Assembly: GCA_903889895.1 (NCBI GenBank)
Contig: CAISYZ010000125.1
Location: 1-40,662, forward strand
DNA from: an uncultured Verrucomicrobia subdivision 3 bacterium
Lineage (GTDB): Bacteria > Verrucomicrobiota > Verrucomicrobiia > Limisphaerales > UBA11358
Reading direction: 5' to 3'
DNA length: 40,662 nt
The translations under genes were made by a program, and so were the position numbers. Every line of letters begins with the position of its first letter. The stretch's first letter is position 1. The notes below the pieces were generated by a model. That model did not search any database and had not been told where the DNA came from. It was given only the letters and a program-made list of their open reading frames with translations. Below, piece after piece: positions 1 through 6,569 of the stretch.

Positions 1-1
1 G

Positions 2-664
2 CGGCTGGACCAGGAATACATCCGCAGCACGCCCGTCAATTCCGAGGAAGGCGCGCCCATGGGCATCGGCATCTGGTATGAGATGGTCGTGAGCGACCCC
101 GTTTCCTACCTGTTCAAGAACGCCGACCCGCGCGGCTCGCTGGCCGCCAACGTGGGCAACTCCACCGTCCGCTGCCTCAGCAACATGAAGCTCGCCGACA
201 TGTTGCAGGACCGGCATCCCATGAGCCTGACCGTGCGCAAGGAAGTCTCCCCGCAATCGCAGGAATGGGGTTACAGCCTCGGCTCCGTCTATATCCGCAA
301 GGTCCACTTCCGCGACGCGGGCATGATCAAGCAGATTGAGGAAAAAGTCGTGAACCGGCTGCGGCAGGTCACCTCCGCCATCAAGCAGGACGGCACCAAC
401 CAGGTGAACATCATCGCCAGCACGGCGGAACAGCAGGCCGCCATCGAGTTTGCCAAGGCCGCCGCCATGCGCCCGCAGATCGTGGGTCTGGCGTTGAAAA
501 AGATCTCACAGGACCCGGACATCTCCCACGCCCTGTTCGCCGTGCTGGAAACACAGAACATCATTGCCGGCGAAGCCAACATCACGCTCATCCCGCGCAA
601 CTCCGAACTGCTCGGCCAACTGGTCGCCGCCACGCAAGCGCCGAAAGGTGCACCGGCCAAATAA
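2..664 (+). CDS. SPFH/band 7 domain protein, C-terminal part (5' truncated by the window)
   Basis: The reading frame is open from the first bases of the window, so the start lies upstream; the ATG at 59 is internal. The visible 220 residues look like the second half of a band 7/stomatin-like protein: a beta-rich stretch ending in GSVYIRKVHF, then a long helix rich in Ala, Gln and Glu (EEKVVNRLRQ, AEQQAAIEFAKAAAMRP), then a short tail ending in LVAATQAPKG. Band 7 proteins are membrane-anchored scaffolds that form large oligomers and often work with membrane proteases; the N-terminal membrane anchor is outside the window. The exact subfamily (slipin, HflC/K, prohibitin) cannot be decided. The gene ends at TAA 662-664, and a dispersed palindromic repeat starts about 17 bases later. 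Confidence 0.75.
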   Translation, partial: RLDQEYIRSTPVNSEEGAPMGIGIWYEMVVSDPVSYLFKNADPRGSLAANVGNSTVRCLSNMKLADMLQDRHPMSLTVRKEVSPQSQEWGYSLGSVYIRKVHFRDAGMIKQIEEKVVNRLRQVTSAIKQDGTNQVNIIASTAEQQAAIEFAKAAAMRPQIVGLALKKISQDPDISHALFAVLETQNIIAGEANITLIPRNSELLGQLVAATQAPKGAPAK

Positions 665-680
665 TCTGTGAAGCCAAATG

Positions 681-812
681 AAAGCCCTGTAAGGGCGAAA
701 GATAATAGCCCAGGGTAAGGAAGCGAAGCGGACGCCACCCTGGGTAACATCCCACAAAATAAATTCCTTCTCCCAGCCGGATGGGAGAAGGTGGCCGCAG
801 GCCGGATGAGGG
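681..812. repeat. Composite palindromic repeat, left copy (inverted relative to 3662-3787)
   Basis: This ~130-bp element contains three nested hairpins in order: GCCCTgtAAGGGC, then AGCCCAGGG pairing with CCCTGGGT across a variable loop, then CCTTCTCCCA pairing with TGGGAGAAGG, and it ends in GGCCGCAGGCCGGATGAGG. The same modules occur in the opposite orientation directly after the next gene. The AGCCCAGGG / GGGCGAAAGATAATAG type of element is typical of intergenic repeats in Verrucomicrobiota and Planctomycetota genomes, which is background knowledge. The -35 box proposed for the next gene starts three bases after the element. Confidence 0.85.
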
Positions 813-814
813 GC

Positions 815-843
815 TTGCCCACGTCGTGCAACGCGTTTAATCT
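815..843 (+). promoter_or_regulatory. Putative promoter of the nuclease-methylase gene
   Basis: TTGCCC (815-820) and TAATCT (838-843) are separated by 17 bp, and the -10 box ends 12 nt before the ATG at 856. Initiation about 7 nt downstream of the -10 would leave a leader of only a few nucleotides. No Shine-Dalgarno sequence is visible. The -35 lies just outside the left repeat copy. Confidence 0.5.
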
Positions 844-855
844 CCTGCCACCGAA

Positions 856-3657
856 ATGGAAAACGAACTGAAACAATTCGAGAAATACCTGCTCGACCCC
901 GGCACCGAAAACGCCAAAGACCATCTTGTCTTTCCGTTGTTTCAAAAACTCTTCGGAAGCAAGTTCAAGAAGCAATCCGACGCCGAAGGCGCAGACACTT
1001 ATATCGAAGGCAAGCTGTTGGTCGAGTTGAAATCTGATGCCGATGATGTTTTTGCCGGATTTTATCAGGCATTGCATTACTCCAAAAAGGGACTCGCCTT
1101 TTCCGCCGTGTGCGTCGTGGCGCAAAAGTTCGTCGCCATTTGGAAGGTCAATCAAATCCCAGAATTCGCCAAGAAGCTCTGGGCGGAAGCCAATCCCATT
1201 CTTGCACCCAACGATGTCGGCGTGAACAACGCCCGCGCCACCAACAAGTCGCAAAAAGGCGAAATTCTCAAAGCCGCCATCTTCAAGCTCGACGCCACCG
1301 ATCTCGAAGGTCTGTTCAAGGGCAACTACGACACGAAGCTTAACGAGTTCGTGATGATGGTCAAAAATCTGGACGCCGAGCGACTGCTTATCAATCCACA
1401 AAATTTCATCGCCCACATCGAACTGCTGGAAAAATTCTTCCCCGGTGACCAAATGGAGGCTATTCACTGCTTCTATGCCATCGTGGGTTATTGGGATGTT
1501 ACATCGAAGGTCGGAATGAACGAATTAGATGAAGTCTTCCTCATCCGTGGGCGCGACTCGAAAGTCAGCGAAAAATTAAAAATCAAACCCAAGTTCCACG
1601 CCGAGTTCAAAAAATTCGTCGAGCAGCGGTTTGTGTTCACCAACGAAGGCTCCGGCCTGACAGTGGATTATTATTTCAGCCGGTTCGACGAGGTCATCAC
1701 CCGCATCAAGCCGGAATACGCCAAGCAGCACGGCATCTTTTTCACCGACAACAATCTCAGCAAATTCGCCCTCTGGTTCGTCCACGAGTATTTCGAGAAA
1801 AGATTGAGCGACAAATATATCGTGCTCGATCCCGCCGGCGGCTCCGGCAACCTCGTCACCAGTTGGCGCGGCCACCTCAAGCGCAAGATCATTTCCGAAT
1901 TGCAGCCCGACCTGCTCAAGACCATCGAGCGCCGCATGAAGCTCGACCCCGACCAGCTTGACGGCGGCTTCACCATCATCCCCAAGACCAGCAAGAACGA
2001 GGGCTTGAACTTCCTCGACAAGTCGGCGGAGAAATACCTGAACTGCCTGATGAACGAATTGAAGGAGCAAAACTTCAAGTTCGACAAGCCCATCGCCTTC
2101 CTGCTGAACCCGCCCTACAAGACCACGGATGAAAACGAGGAGGTGCGCGACGCCGTGGAAGCGGCCTACGCCATTGACCCGTCCATCTTGGAACTGACCG
2201 GCAACGACGCCGGCAAGGAACGCTATCTCGCCTTCCTCGGCCAGATCATCAACATCGCCCGCGTGCAGATGGGCGACAAACCGGCCACTGAATTGAATTT
2301 TGACAATCCACCGCTGCCCGCGCCGCTGGACACCAAGAAAGTGGAGACGCCGCTGATCCTGATTTTCACGCCCACCTCATGGCTCATTCCGAGGACGACC
2401 TATGTGGATTTCAGGAAAATCTTTGACACCTATTTCAAATATGAAACCGGTTTCATCGTCCACGCGAAGGAATTTTTTAAGCTTCCCAGCGGAGGGTTTC
2501 CAATTTCATTCACCATTTGGAGCTACCAGCGCAACGCAAAGGGAAACAAGAACAAAGTTGTCCTGCGCGATTTGACGCATTTGAAGAATGACGATTTGGC
2601 AATCAATTGGAATCAAGGCGTCGGCAATCTGGAGATCGCACTGAAGGACATCATCAAAGGAGCAAAGAATATTTGCTTTGATAATTCGAGAGGGACTATC
2701 AAAGACAACATTCCAAAACTTCTTGATAAGACAGGGACTCTGGTTCGGCAGACGAGGTATGATTTTACGCGTAGTCCCTCTGATAAAGAATTAGCCTCTG
2801 GTGAGGTTTATGGTGGATTGCCAATCAAAGATCCAAGACGGAGCAACAAAAAAACCTACGGAAATGCTGATGGCAAATTTGTTGGCTCCATGGACGACTC
2901 GACGCCCGTGCGCGTAAAGATGGATACAGCAAATCGTATGTCCAAACTTCCTGACCGAGTTTGGTTCAGATTGGATATGGCATTCCTTGACGCGAACAAG
3001 TCTCGCTGCATGAATTTGCCGCCGGATCAAAAAGGCTTCGCCGCTTATGATCTCCAGTCTGCGAAAATGTTTTTTGGTTGGTTTGGAGTCTCAAAGGCAT
3101 TGGCCGGAGATTATCCAATTTGGGCGAACCAGATGGATATTTGGACTCCGAACTTTTCCGGCAAAGCTGCGAAGGAGAAAGAATTTTATTCCCTCTGTTT
3201 CGCCTTCGGCCTGGCCGAGAATCGCTGCGTGGTCACGAAGTTTGAAAAAGACAATCCCGTGGCCGGCGCGCCCGAAGTGTTGGTGGACAATCCGCTCTGT
3301 CCCGGCAACAAGGAATCTTTCTGGTCAACCACGCTCGACGGCGAGATTGTGGCCAGCCCCGTGCTGGCCGGTGAACTGGTGGCGCTGGTCAAGCAGCTCT
3401 ACAAAAAGTGGAATCAGAATTACACCAAGGGCCAGTTCCAATACAGCGTGGGCCTGCAAGACGAGCCGTATTTCAAATACTTCGACTACAAGGATTTTGT
3501 GACGCCGCATTCCGGCCTCATCCAAATCCGCAAATACGCGGAAATCCACAACGCCGCCGACCTGCTGGAACTGTTTGAGAAAATCTCAGCCAAGACCAAG
3601 GAAGTGCGCGAGGAAATCTACCGGCTGCTGGTGGAGGAGTTCGGGTATTTTGAGTGA
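856..3657 (+). CDS. Fused nuclease / N6-adenine DNA methyltransferase (type IIG restriction-modification-like)
   Basis: The 933-residue protein has the layout of single-chain restriction-modification enzymes. Near the N-terminus, D47 followed by E57-x-K59 (ADTYIEGKLLVELK) fits a PD-(D/E)xK nuclease core. The methyltransferase centre has motif I DPAGGSGN (residues 325-332) for S-adenosylmethionine and motif IV NPPY (418-421), which is characteristic of adenine-N6 methylation. The C-terminal third (about 590-930) is probably the target-recognition region and is visibly more AT-rich and lysine-rich than the surroundings, a sign of horizontal transfer. No separate specificity or restriction gene lies next to it, so it probably works alone: methylating host sites and cutting unmodified DNA. 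The gene is bracketed by inverted copies of one repeat. A lone defence methylase of another class (BREX PglX-like) is less likely because of the N-terminal nuclease motif and the absence of partners. Confidence 0.85.
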   Translation: MENELKQFEKYLLDPGTENAKDHLVFPLFQKLFGSKFKKQSDAEGADTYIEGKLLVELKSDADDVFAGFYQALHYSKKGLAFSAVCVVAQKFVAIWKVNQIPEFAKKLWAEANPILAPNDVGVNNARATNKSQKGEILKAAIFKLDATDLEGLFKGNYDTKLNEFVMMVKNLDAERLLINPQNFIAHIELLEKFFPGDQMEAIHCFYAIVGYWDVTSKVGMNELDEVFLIRGRDSKVSEKLKIKPKFHAEFKKFVEQRFVFTNEGSGLTVDYYFSRFDEVITRIKPEYAKQHGIFFTDNNLSKFALWFVHEYFEKRLSDKYIVLDPAGGSGNLVTSWRGHLKRKIISELQPDLLKTIERRMKLDPDQLDGGFTIIPKTSKNEGLNFLDKSAEKYLNCLMNELKEQNFKFDKPIAFLLNPPYKTTDENEEVRDAVEAAYAIDPSILELTGNDAGKERYLAFLGQIINIARVQMGDKPATELNFDNPPLPAPLDTKKVETPLILIFTPTSWLIPRTTYVDFRKIFDTYFKYETGFIVHAKEFFKLPSGGFPISFTIWSYQRNAKGNKNKVVLRDLTHLKNDDLAINWNQGVGNLEIALKDIIKGAKNICFDNSRGTIKDNIPKLLDKTGTLVRQTRYDFTRSPSDKELASGEVYGGLPIKDPRRSNKKTYGNADGKFVGSMDDSTPVRVKMDTANRMSKLPDRVWFRLDMAFLDANKSRCMNLPPDQKGFAAYDLQSAKMFFGWFGVSKALAGDYPIWANQMDIWTPNFSGKAAKEKEFYSLCFAFGLAENRCVVTKFEKDNPVAGAPEVLVDNPLCPGNKESFWSTTLDGEIVASPVLAGELVALVKQLYKKWNQNYTKGQFQYSVGLQDEPYFKYFDYKDFVTPHSGLIQIRKYAEIHNAADLLELFEKISAKTKEVREEIYRLLVEEFGYFE

Positions 3658-3661
3658 TTGA

Positions 3662-3787
3662 AACCCTCATCCGGCCTGCGGCCACCTTCTCCCATCCGAT
3701 GGGAGAAGGAAATATTTCTTGGAACGTTTAACCCAGGGCGGCGCTTTGCTTGCCCTGGGCTATTATCTTTCGCCCTTACAGGGCTTC
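3662..3787. repeat. Composite palindromic repeat, right copy (inverted relative to 681-812)
   Basis: It begins four bases after the stop codon of the methylase gene. Read on the minus strand it reproduces the left copy: GCCCTGTAAGGGCGAAAGAT, AGCCCAGGG...CCCTGGGT, then CCTTCTCCCA...TGGGAGAAGG and GGCCGCAGGCCGGATGAGG. The two copies differ mainly in the variable loops. Together they make imperfect terminal inverted repeats around a 2.8-kb gene. Confidence 0.85.
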
Positions 3788-4287
3788 GGTTTGAATTCGC
3801 TTTCGCGCCGGGATTCATTGCTCCGCCATTCCCCACTGCCTGCGGCAGGGCCACCGTTTGCACGTGCCCGTCAGCCGCTGATTTCGGAAGGCGGCATGCG
3901 GCGTGCGGGTCTTTGCAGACGGCCACCTTGGCAGTTGGTAGGGCGGTGGTGCCCCACCGCCCCAATCTCCCGGCGGCGCAGCAACGCCGCCCTACCGGAG
4001 CGCCGGAGGCGCGGCAGAAAGTAGCCCACGGTGCAACCGTGGGTTAGTCGTTCGCAAATGATCCAAGCCCCGGATGGGGCGGCAGAAAACCAACGGTCAA
4101 ACCTTTCGCCCCTCCGGGGCTGAAATTCACCCTGCCAACCAAACCCACGGCAAATCAAACCCACGGCAAATGCCGTGGGCTACTATCTTTCGCTGCTCCG
4201 CAGCTTGACCCGCCACCAGATGCGCTCTTTAACGATATTTTGAAATTTCAGGGAAATTTTGCCTAAAAACAGACAAAATTGACCTCC
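3788..4287. repeat. Non-coding region dense in short palindromes
   Basis: No convincing gene is present. GGTAGGGCGG (3937-3946) pairs with CCGCCCTACC (3987-3996). CCCACGGT-gca-ACCGTGGG forms a hairpin at 4025-4043. A 16-bp direct duplication beginning AAACCCACGGCAAAT is found at 4141-4156 and again from 4157, and its second copy makes the hairpin CCCACGGC-aaat-GCCGTGGG at 4160-4179. ACTATCTTTCGCTGCTCCGC follows, echoing the 'ATTATCTTTCGCCC' part of the flanking composite repeat. The stretch looks like several dispersed repeat units stacked together. Open frames across it (for example 3658-4047) are products of the repeats and high GC. Confidence 0.7.
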
Positions 4288-4518
4288 AACCTTCGCCAGT
4301 CGGCGTCCGACTTTCGCCGGTTCGAGCCCGACTGGCGAAAGTCGAGGTCGGACTGGCGAAGGTCCGAGCCAGACTTTCGCTTGTTCGAGCCAGACTTAAG
4401 CTTTTCCGAGGCGAACCTTCGCCAGTCCGAGCCGAACCGGCGCCAGTCTGAGCGAGAGTGGCGAAAGTCCGGGCGGAACCGGGGAAAGTCTGGCTCCGAC
4501 TGGCGAAGGTTCCCGACG
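4288..4518. repeat. Eleven in-phase degenerate 21-bp tandem units
   Basis: Cutting the sequence every 21 bases from 4288 gives eleven aligned units (4288, 4309, 4330, 4351, 4372, 4393, 4414, 4435, 4456, 4477, 4498). The shared pattern is close to (G/A)AC-T-GGCGAAAGTCCGAGCC, with CTTTCGCC often replacing TGGCGAAAG at the same place, so units alternate between the core and its reverse complement. Because 21 is a multiple of three, both strands carry 7-residue-periodic open frames (plus 4279-4563, minus 4263-4658, pattern SDWRRxE). The rest of the gap to 4658 is GC-rich with no recognisable gene. The role is unknown; a repeated binding site spaced at two helical turns is one possibility. Confidence 0.85.
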
Positions 4519-4658
4519 GGAAAGGGCCCGTTTCCCAGCTCCTGGCGGCGGGCGGGGTTTTGAAGGCGGCCACCAGCGTCCGGGCCAGACCTTCCGGTCA
4601 CTGTCTGCGACCGGACCAGTCTTTGCCGCCGGCCCGCCCCGCCGAGTTTTAAGGACAA

Positions 4659-5129
4659 TCAATGCCCTCTGTCATTATTGTCGTGATCCGATCCGGCATC
4701 CTTGCGCTCTTCCTTCTGGTCGCGGTGCTCGGCGGCCGGCTTCCAGTCTCGCGGATATTTTCGCAGCATTTCCTGGTGATGTTTTTCCAGGGCGTCATGG
4801 AAATCCATGTGCACCGAGGGCGAGGCGAGCAGCACTTCTGCGGTCACCCCTTGCGGGGCCGGCGCCCAAACCCACACGTCGCCGTCCAAATGGGCGTATT
4901 GGTGCCGGTAGGTGTTATAATAGATGCCATAGCCGGGATAATAGAGATAGTCATCCAGCACGGCCGGCGGCGACAGCATGGGTGCCACCACCACGACCGG
5001 CGGATCGACGACGATGCCGACGCTTTGGGCATGGGCATGGCCGACGCACTGGCTCAGCGCGGCCAGCAGCACCGCGCCCAGCACGAAGCCGGTTGGTTTG
5101 GAATTTTTTAGCGACATTTGATTTTTCAT
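4659..5129 (-). CDS. Secreted Tyr/Trp-rich hypothetical protein
   Basis: From the ATG at 5129 the protein has 156 residues and opens with a signal peptide (basic MKNQMSLKNSK, then hydrophobic GFVLGAVLLAALSQCVG, cleavage near AHA-Q). The mature part has a Val/Pro-rich stretch, a short aromatic block (YYPGYGIYYNTYRHQYAHLD, then DVWVWAPAPQG) and a charged, His/Asp-rich tail (KYPRDWKP...SDHDNNDRGH). The aromatic block recalls YXWGXW-repeat proteins such as the one at 6570-7211, but without the full repeat. A longer frame begins at 5165; 5129 is preferred because the signal peptide then starts correctly and a -10-like TACGCT ends six bases upstream. Function unknown; probably periplasmic or extracytoplasmic. 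Confidence 0.7.
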   Translation of the reverse strand: MKNQMSLKNSKPTGFVLGAVLLAALSQCVGHAHAQSVGIVVDPPVVVVAPMLSPPAVLDDYLYYPGYGIYYNTYRHQYAHLDGDVWVWAPAPQGVTAEVLLASPSVHMDFHDALEKHHQEMLRKYPRDWKPAAEHRDQKEERKDAGSDHDNNDRGH

Positions 5130-5135
5130 AAGGCG

Positions 5136-5141
5136 AGCGTA
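5136..5141 (-). promoter_or_regulatory. Putative -10 box (TACGCT) of the 4659-5129 gene
   Basis: On the minus strand CTACGCTC is followed by five bases and the ATG at 5129. The identical arrangement CTACGCTC-N5-ATG occurs before the thioesterase gene at 32363. The -35 is weak here (TGGCCA with a 17-bp spacer). It suggests a leaderless or nearly leaderless transcript. Confidence 0.35.
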
Positions 5142-5213
5142 GTCCTGGCCGCGCGGTCTGGCCATGGGGTATAACCCGACAGCCTGAATGGATTTGACCC
5201 CCGGCCCAATGAA

Positions 5214-5279
5214 TCACGGCAGCTTGCCGGCGAAGACCGACAGGACAATCAGCGCCAGCAATAAAATTTCTTCGCCCAT
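5214..5279 (-). CDS. Possible 21-residue membrane microprotein, TatA-start-like
   Basis: A 21-codon frame encodes MGEEILLLALIVLSVFAGKLP and then a stop. It resembles the first turn and helix of TatA/TatB-type proteins (Gly-Glu, hydrophobic helix, F-x-G-K-LP) but lacks the amphipathic helix and the tail. It lies seven bases downstream of the DUF3309-like gene on the same strand. It may be a real microprotein, a truncated tatA-like relic, or chance. No ribosome-binding site is visible, so confidence is low. Confidence 0.3.
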   Translation of the reverse strand: MGEEILLLALIVLSVFAGKLP

Positions 5280-5285
5280 AAACGG

Positions 5286-5444
5286 TCAGCCCTTCTTGGT
5301 GCGAAAGCCGCCCGCCAGATAGACGCAAATGCAGATGAACAGGATCAGGCTGAGCCCGCTGCCGCCGCCGACCGGTCCGCCCAGGTAAAACCCGCCGCCA
5401 CCGAACAACAGGAGCACAACCACCATGAGTAATAATATATTCAT
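5286..5444 (-). CDS. Small DUF3309-like hydrophobic protein
   Basis: The 52-residue protein starts MNILLLMVVVLLLFGGGG, has a glycine-rich turn (FYLGGPVGGGSG), a second hydrophobic segment (LSLILFICICVYLAGG) and a basic C-terminus (FRTKKG). Two short hydrophobic helices joined by a Gly-rich turn is the layout of DUF3309 proteins, small membrane peptides of unknown function found in many Gram-negative bacteria. The start at 5444 is chosen over an in-frame codon at 5480 because AAGG lies about six bases upstream and the membrane segment then begins at residue 2. Family assignment is by resemblance only. Confidence 0.6.
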   Translation of the reverse strand: MNILLLMVVVLLLFGGGGFYLGGPVGGGSGLSLILFICICVYLAGGFRTKKG

Positions 5445-5618
5445 GACCTTGGTATAATGCCGGTGGCGGGCAATGACCATGGGGTCTTCACCTTAGGGAT
5501 CGGGAGAATGGTTGCCACCATTCGCCAGTGCCGAAGCCTTTGACGCCAAAACTCCAAGACCAAAAGTTGGGGTGAGCGGGGAGCTAAGTTTATGCCAGGC
5601 TTGGCCTCCTCACCCCGA

Positions 5619-5645
5619 CCCGCTCCGCTTTTTGGAAGGAGCGGG
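5619..5645. repeat. Perfect 8-bp inverted repeat in the gap before the HMA gene
   Basis: CCCGCTCC (5619-5626) pairs with GGAGCGGG (5638-5645) over an 11-base loop, preceded by CCTCACCCCGA. It resembles a dispersed element of the type seen at 6350-6375. It lacks a T-run on either strand, so it is not called a terminator. No other feature is seen between 5481 and 5691. Confidence 0.5.
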
Positions 5646-5691
5646 AACAAAACTTTTCAAAAGCATAATCCCGCCGAAGGTTGATTCCCGG

Positions 5692-5720
5692 TTGAATTTT
5701 CCCAGAAATGGGTTTAGGTA
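5692..5720 (+). promoter_or_regulatory. Putative promoter of the two-domain HMA protein
   Basis: TTGAAT (5692-5697) and TAGGTA (5715-5720) are separated by 17 bp. The -10 ends 31 bases before the ATG at 5752, so this gene would have a leader of about 25 nt, unlike the very short leaders seen elsewhere in the window. Confidence 0.45.
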
Positions 5721-5751
5721 TGGCGGTCGAAAAACCACCAATATTAAAACT

Positions 5752-6264
5752 ATGAAAACAACCTTTGCCGCCTTCATCCTGGCCTTAACCCTCACGGCCC
5801 GGGCCGCCGATGTGACCGTCACCCTCACGGATGTGCATCTCTGCTGTCAGTCCTGCGTCAAAGGCGTGGCCAGGGCCGTGGCCGATGTCGCCGGCTTGAC
5901 GGCCAAGGCGGATGAGGATGCCGGCACCGTGACGCTCACCGGGCCGGACACGGCCACGGTGCAAAAAGGCGCGGACGCGCTGGTGGCCGCCGGCTTCTTC
6001 GGCAAGAGCAGCGATGCCGCGATCAAGATCAACGCCGACACCGGCGCGAAAAACCAGACGGTGTCCGCCATCAAAATTGAAGGCCTGCATCTCTGTTGCG
6101 GGAAATGCGTGAAAGCGGTGAAGGCAGCGCTGGACACCGTGCCGGGCGTCACCGGCAACACGGCGGCCAAAGGCGCCAAGTCATTTGAGGTGACCGGCAA
6201 TTTCAACGACAAGGACGTGTTTGACGCCCTGCAAAAGGCCGGCCTCACGGGTCAGGAAAAATAA
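5752..6264 (+). CDS. Secreted protein with two heavy-metal-associated (HMA-like) domains
   Basis: The 170-residue protein begins with a signal peptide (MKTTFAAFILALTLTARA) and then carries two copies of an HMA-like fold. Each has the metal-loop motif HLCCxxC: HLCCQSC in the first domain and HLCCGKC in the second, the latter followed by VKAVKAAL as in copper chaperones. The usual loop is MxCxxC; here Met is replaced by His and an extra Cys precedes the pair. A role in extracytoplasmic copper or other soft-metal binding is inferred. The open frame extends upstream to 5512, but the signal peptide and promoter position support 5752. The gene is monocistronic: a strong intrinsic terminator follows 15 bases after the stop. 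Confidence 0.8.
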   Translation: MKTTFAAFILALTLTARAADVTVTLTDVHLCCQSCVKGVARAVADVAGLTAKADEDAGTVTLTGPDTATVQKGADALVAAGFFGKSSDAAIKINADTGAKNQTVSAIKIEGLHLCCGKCVKAVKAALDTVPGVTGNTAAKGAKSFEVTGNFNDKDVFDALQKAGLTGQEK

Positions 6265-6279
6265 TTTTGGTCCACGGAT

Positions 6280-6316
6280 CAACGCCCCGATGCCAGCAGC
6301 CTCGGGGCGTTGTTAT
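6280..6316 (+). terminator. Intrinsic terminator after the HMA gene
   Basis: CAACGCCCCGA (6280-6290) pairs perfectly with TCGGGGCGTTG (6302-6312) over an 11-base loop and is followed by TTATT. It ends transcription from 5752-6264. Confidence 0.8.
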
Positions 6317-6569
6317 TGGCCGCCAGCCACAAAAAATTAGTTTAACGACTGTCTCTCACCCAACCCTCTCCTCCGAGGGCTTTGCCGTTCCCCGCGTCTT
6401 GGAAAAACCGCGCGCCGGATTGATGGGGCCATCATCCGAGCCAACGGAATGCATGTTTGGTGAAATCCGCTCCCCGGGGAATGAACAAAGGTGCGGGCGA
6501 GCGTCAAAACCAACGCCAAAATTCCGCGAAGGTTCGCCTCGGAACTGCCCGGCTCAACCGTTGGGCTGC
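6317..6569. other. Intergenic stretch without a recognisable gene
   Basis: Between the terminator and the stop codon of the minus-strand YXWGXW gene there is no convincing coding sequence. CTCACCCAACCCTCTCCTCC at 6357-6376 resembles the C-rich arm of dispersed verrucomicrobial repeats. Plus-strand frames here (for example 6267-7133) run antisense to the YXWGXW gene and are shadows. Confidence 0.5.

Noticed and set aside
289-1467. 392-residue minus-strand open frame across the SPFH gene end and methylase gene start
   Set aside because: It is antisense to two well-supported genes, crosses the palindromic repeat, and has no recognisable domain; high GC codon bias leaves long antisense frames open.
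3658-4047. Small plus-strand frame starting directly after the methylase gene
   Set aside because: It translates the right-hand repeat copy and neighbouring palindromes; no start signal and no domain.
4288-4518. Possible CRISPR array
   Set aside because: Units are contiguous 21-mers without unique spacers, and no cas genes are present.
4263-4658. 131-residue minus-strand and 94-residue plus-strand frames (4279-4563) with SDWRRxE periodicity
   Set aside because: Both follow from the in-phase 21-bp tandem units; the same peptide pattern on both strands, poor start context and no signal peptide or domain argue against coding.
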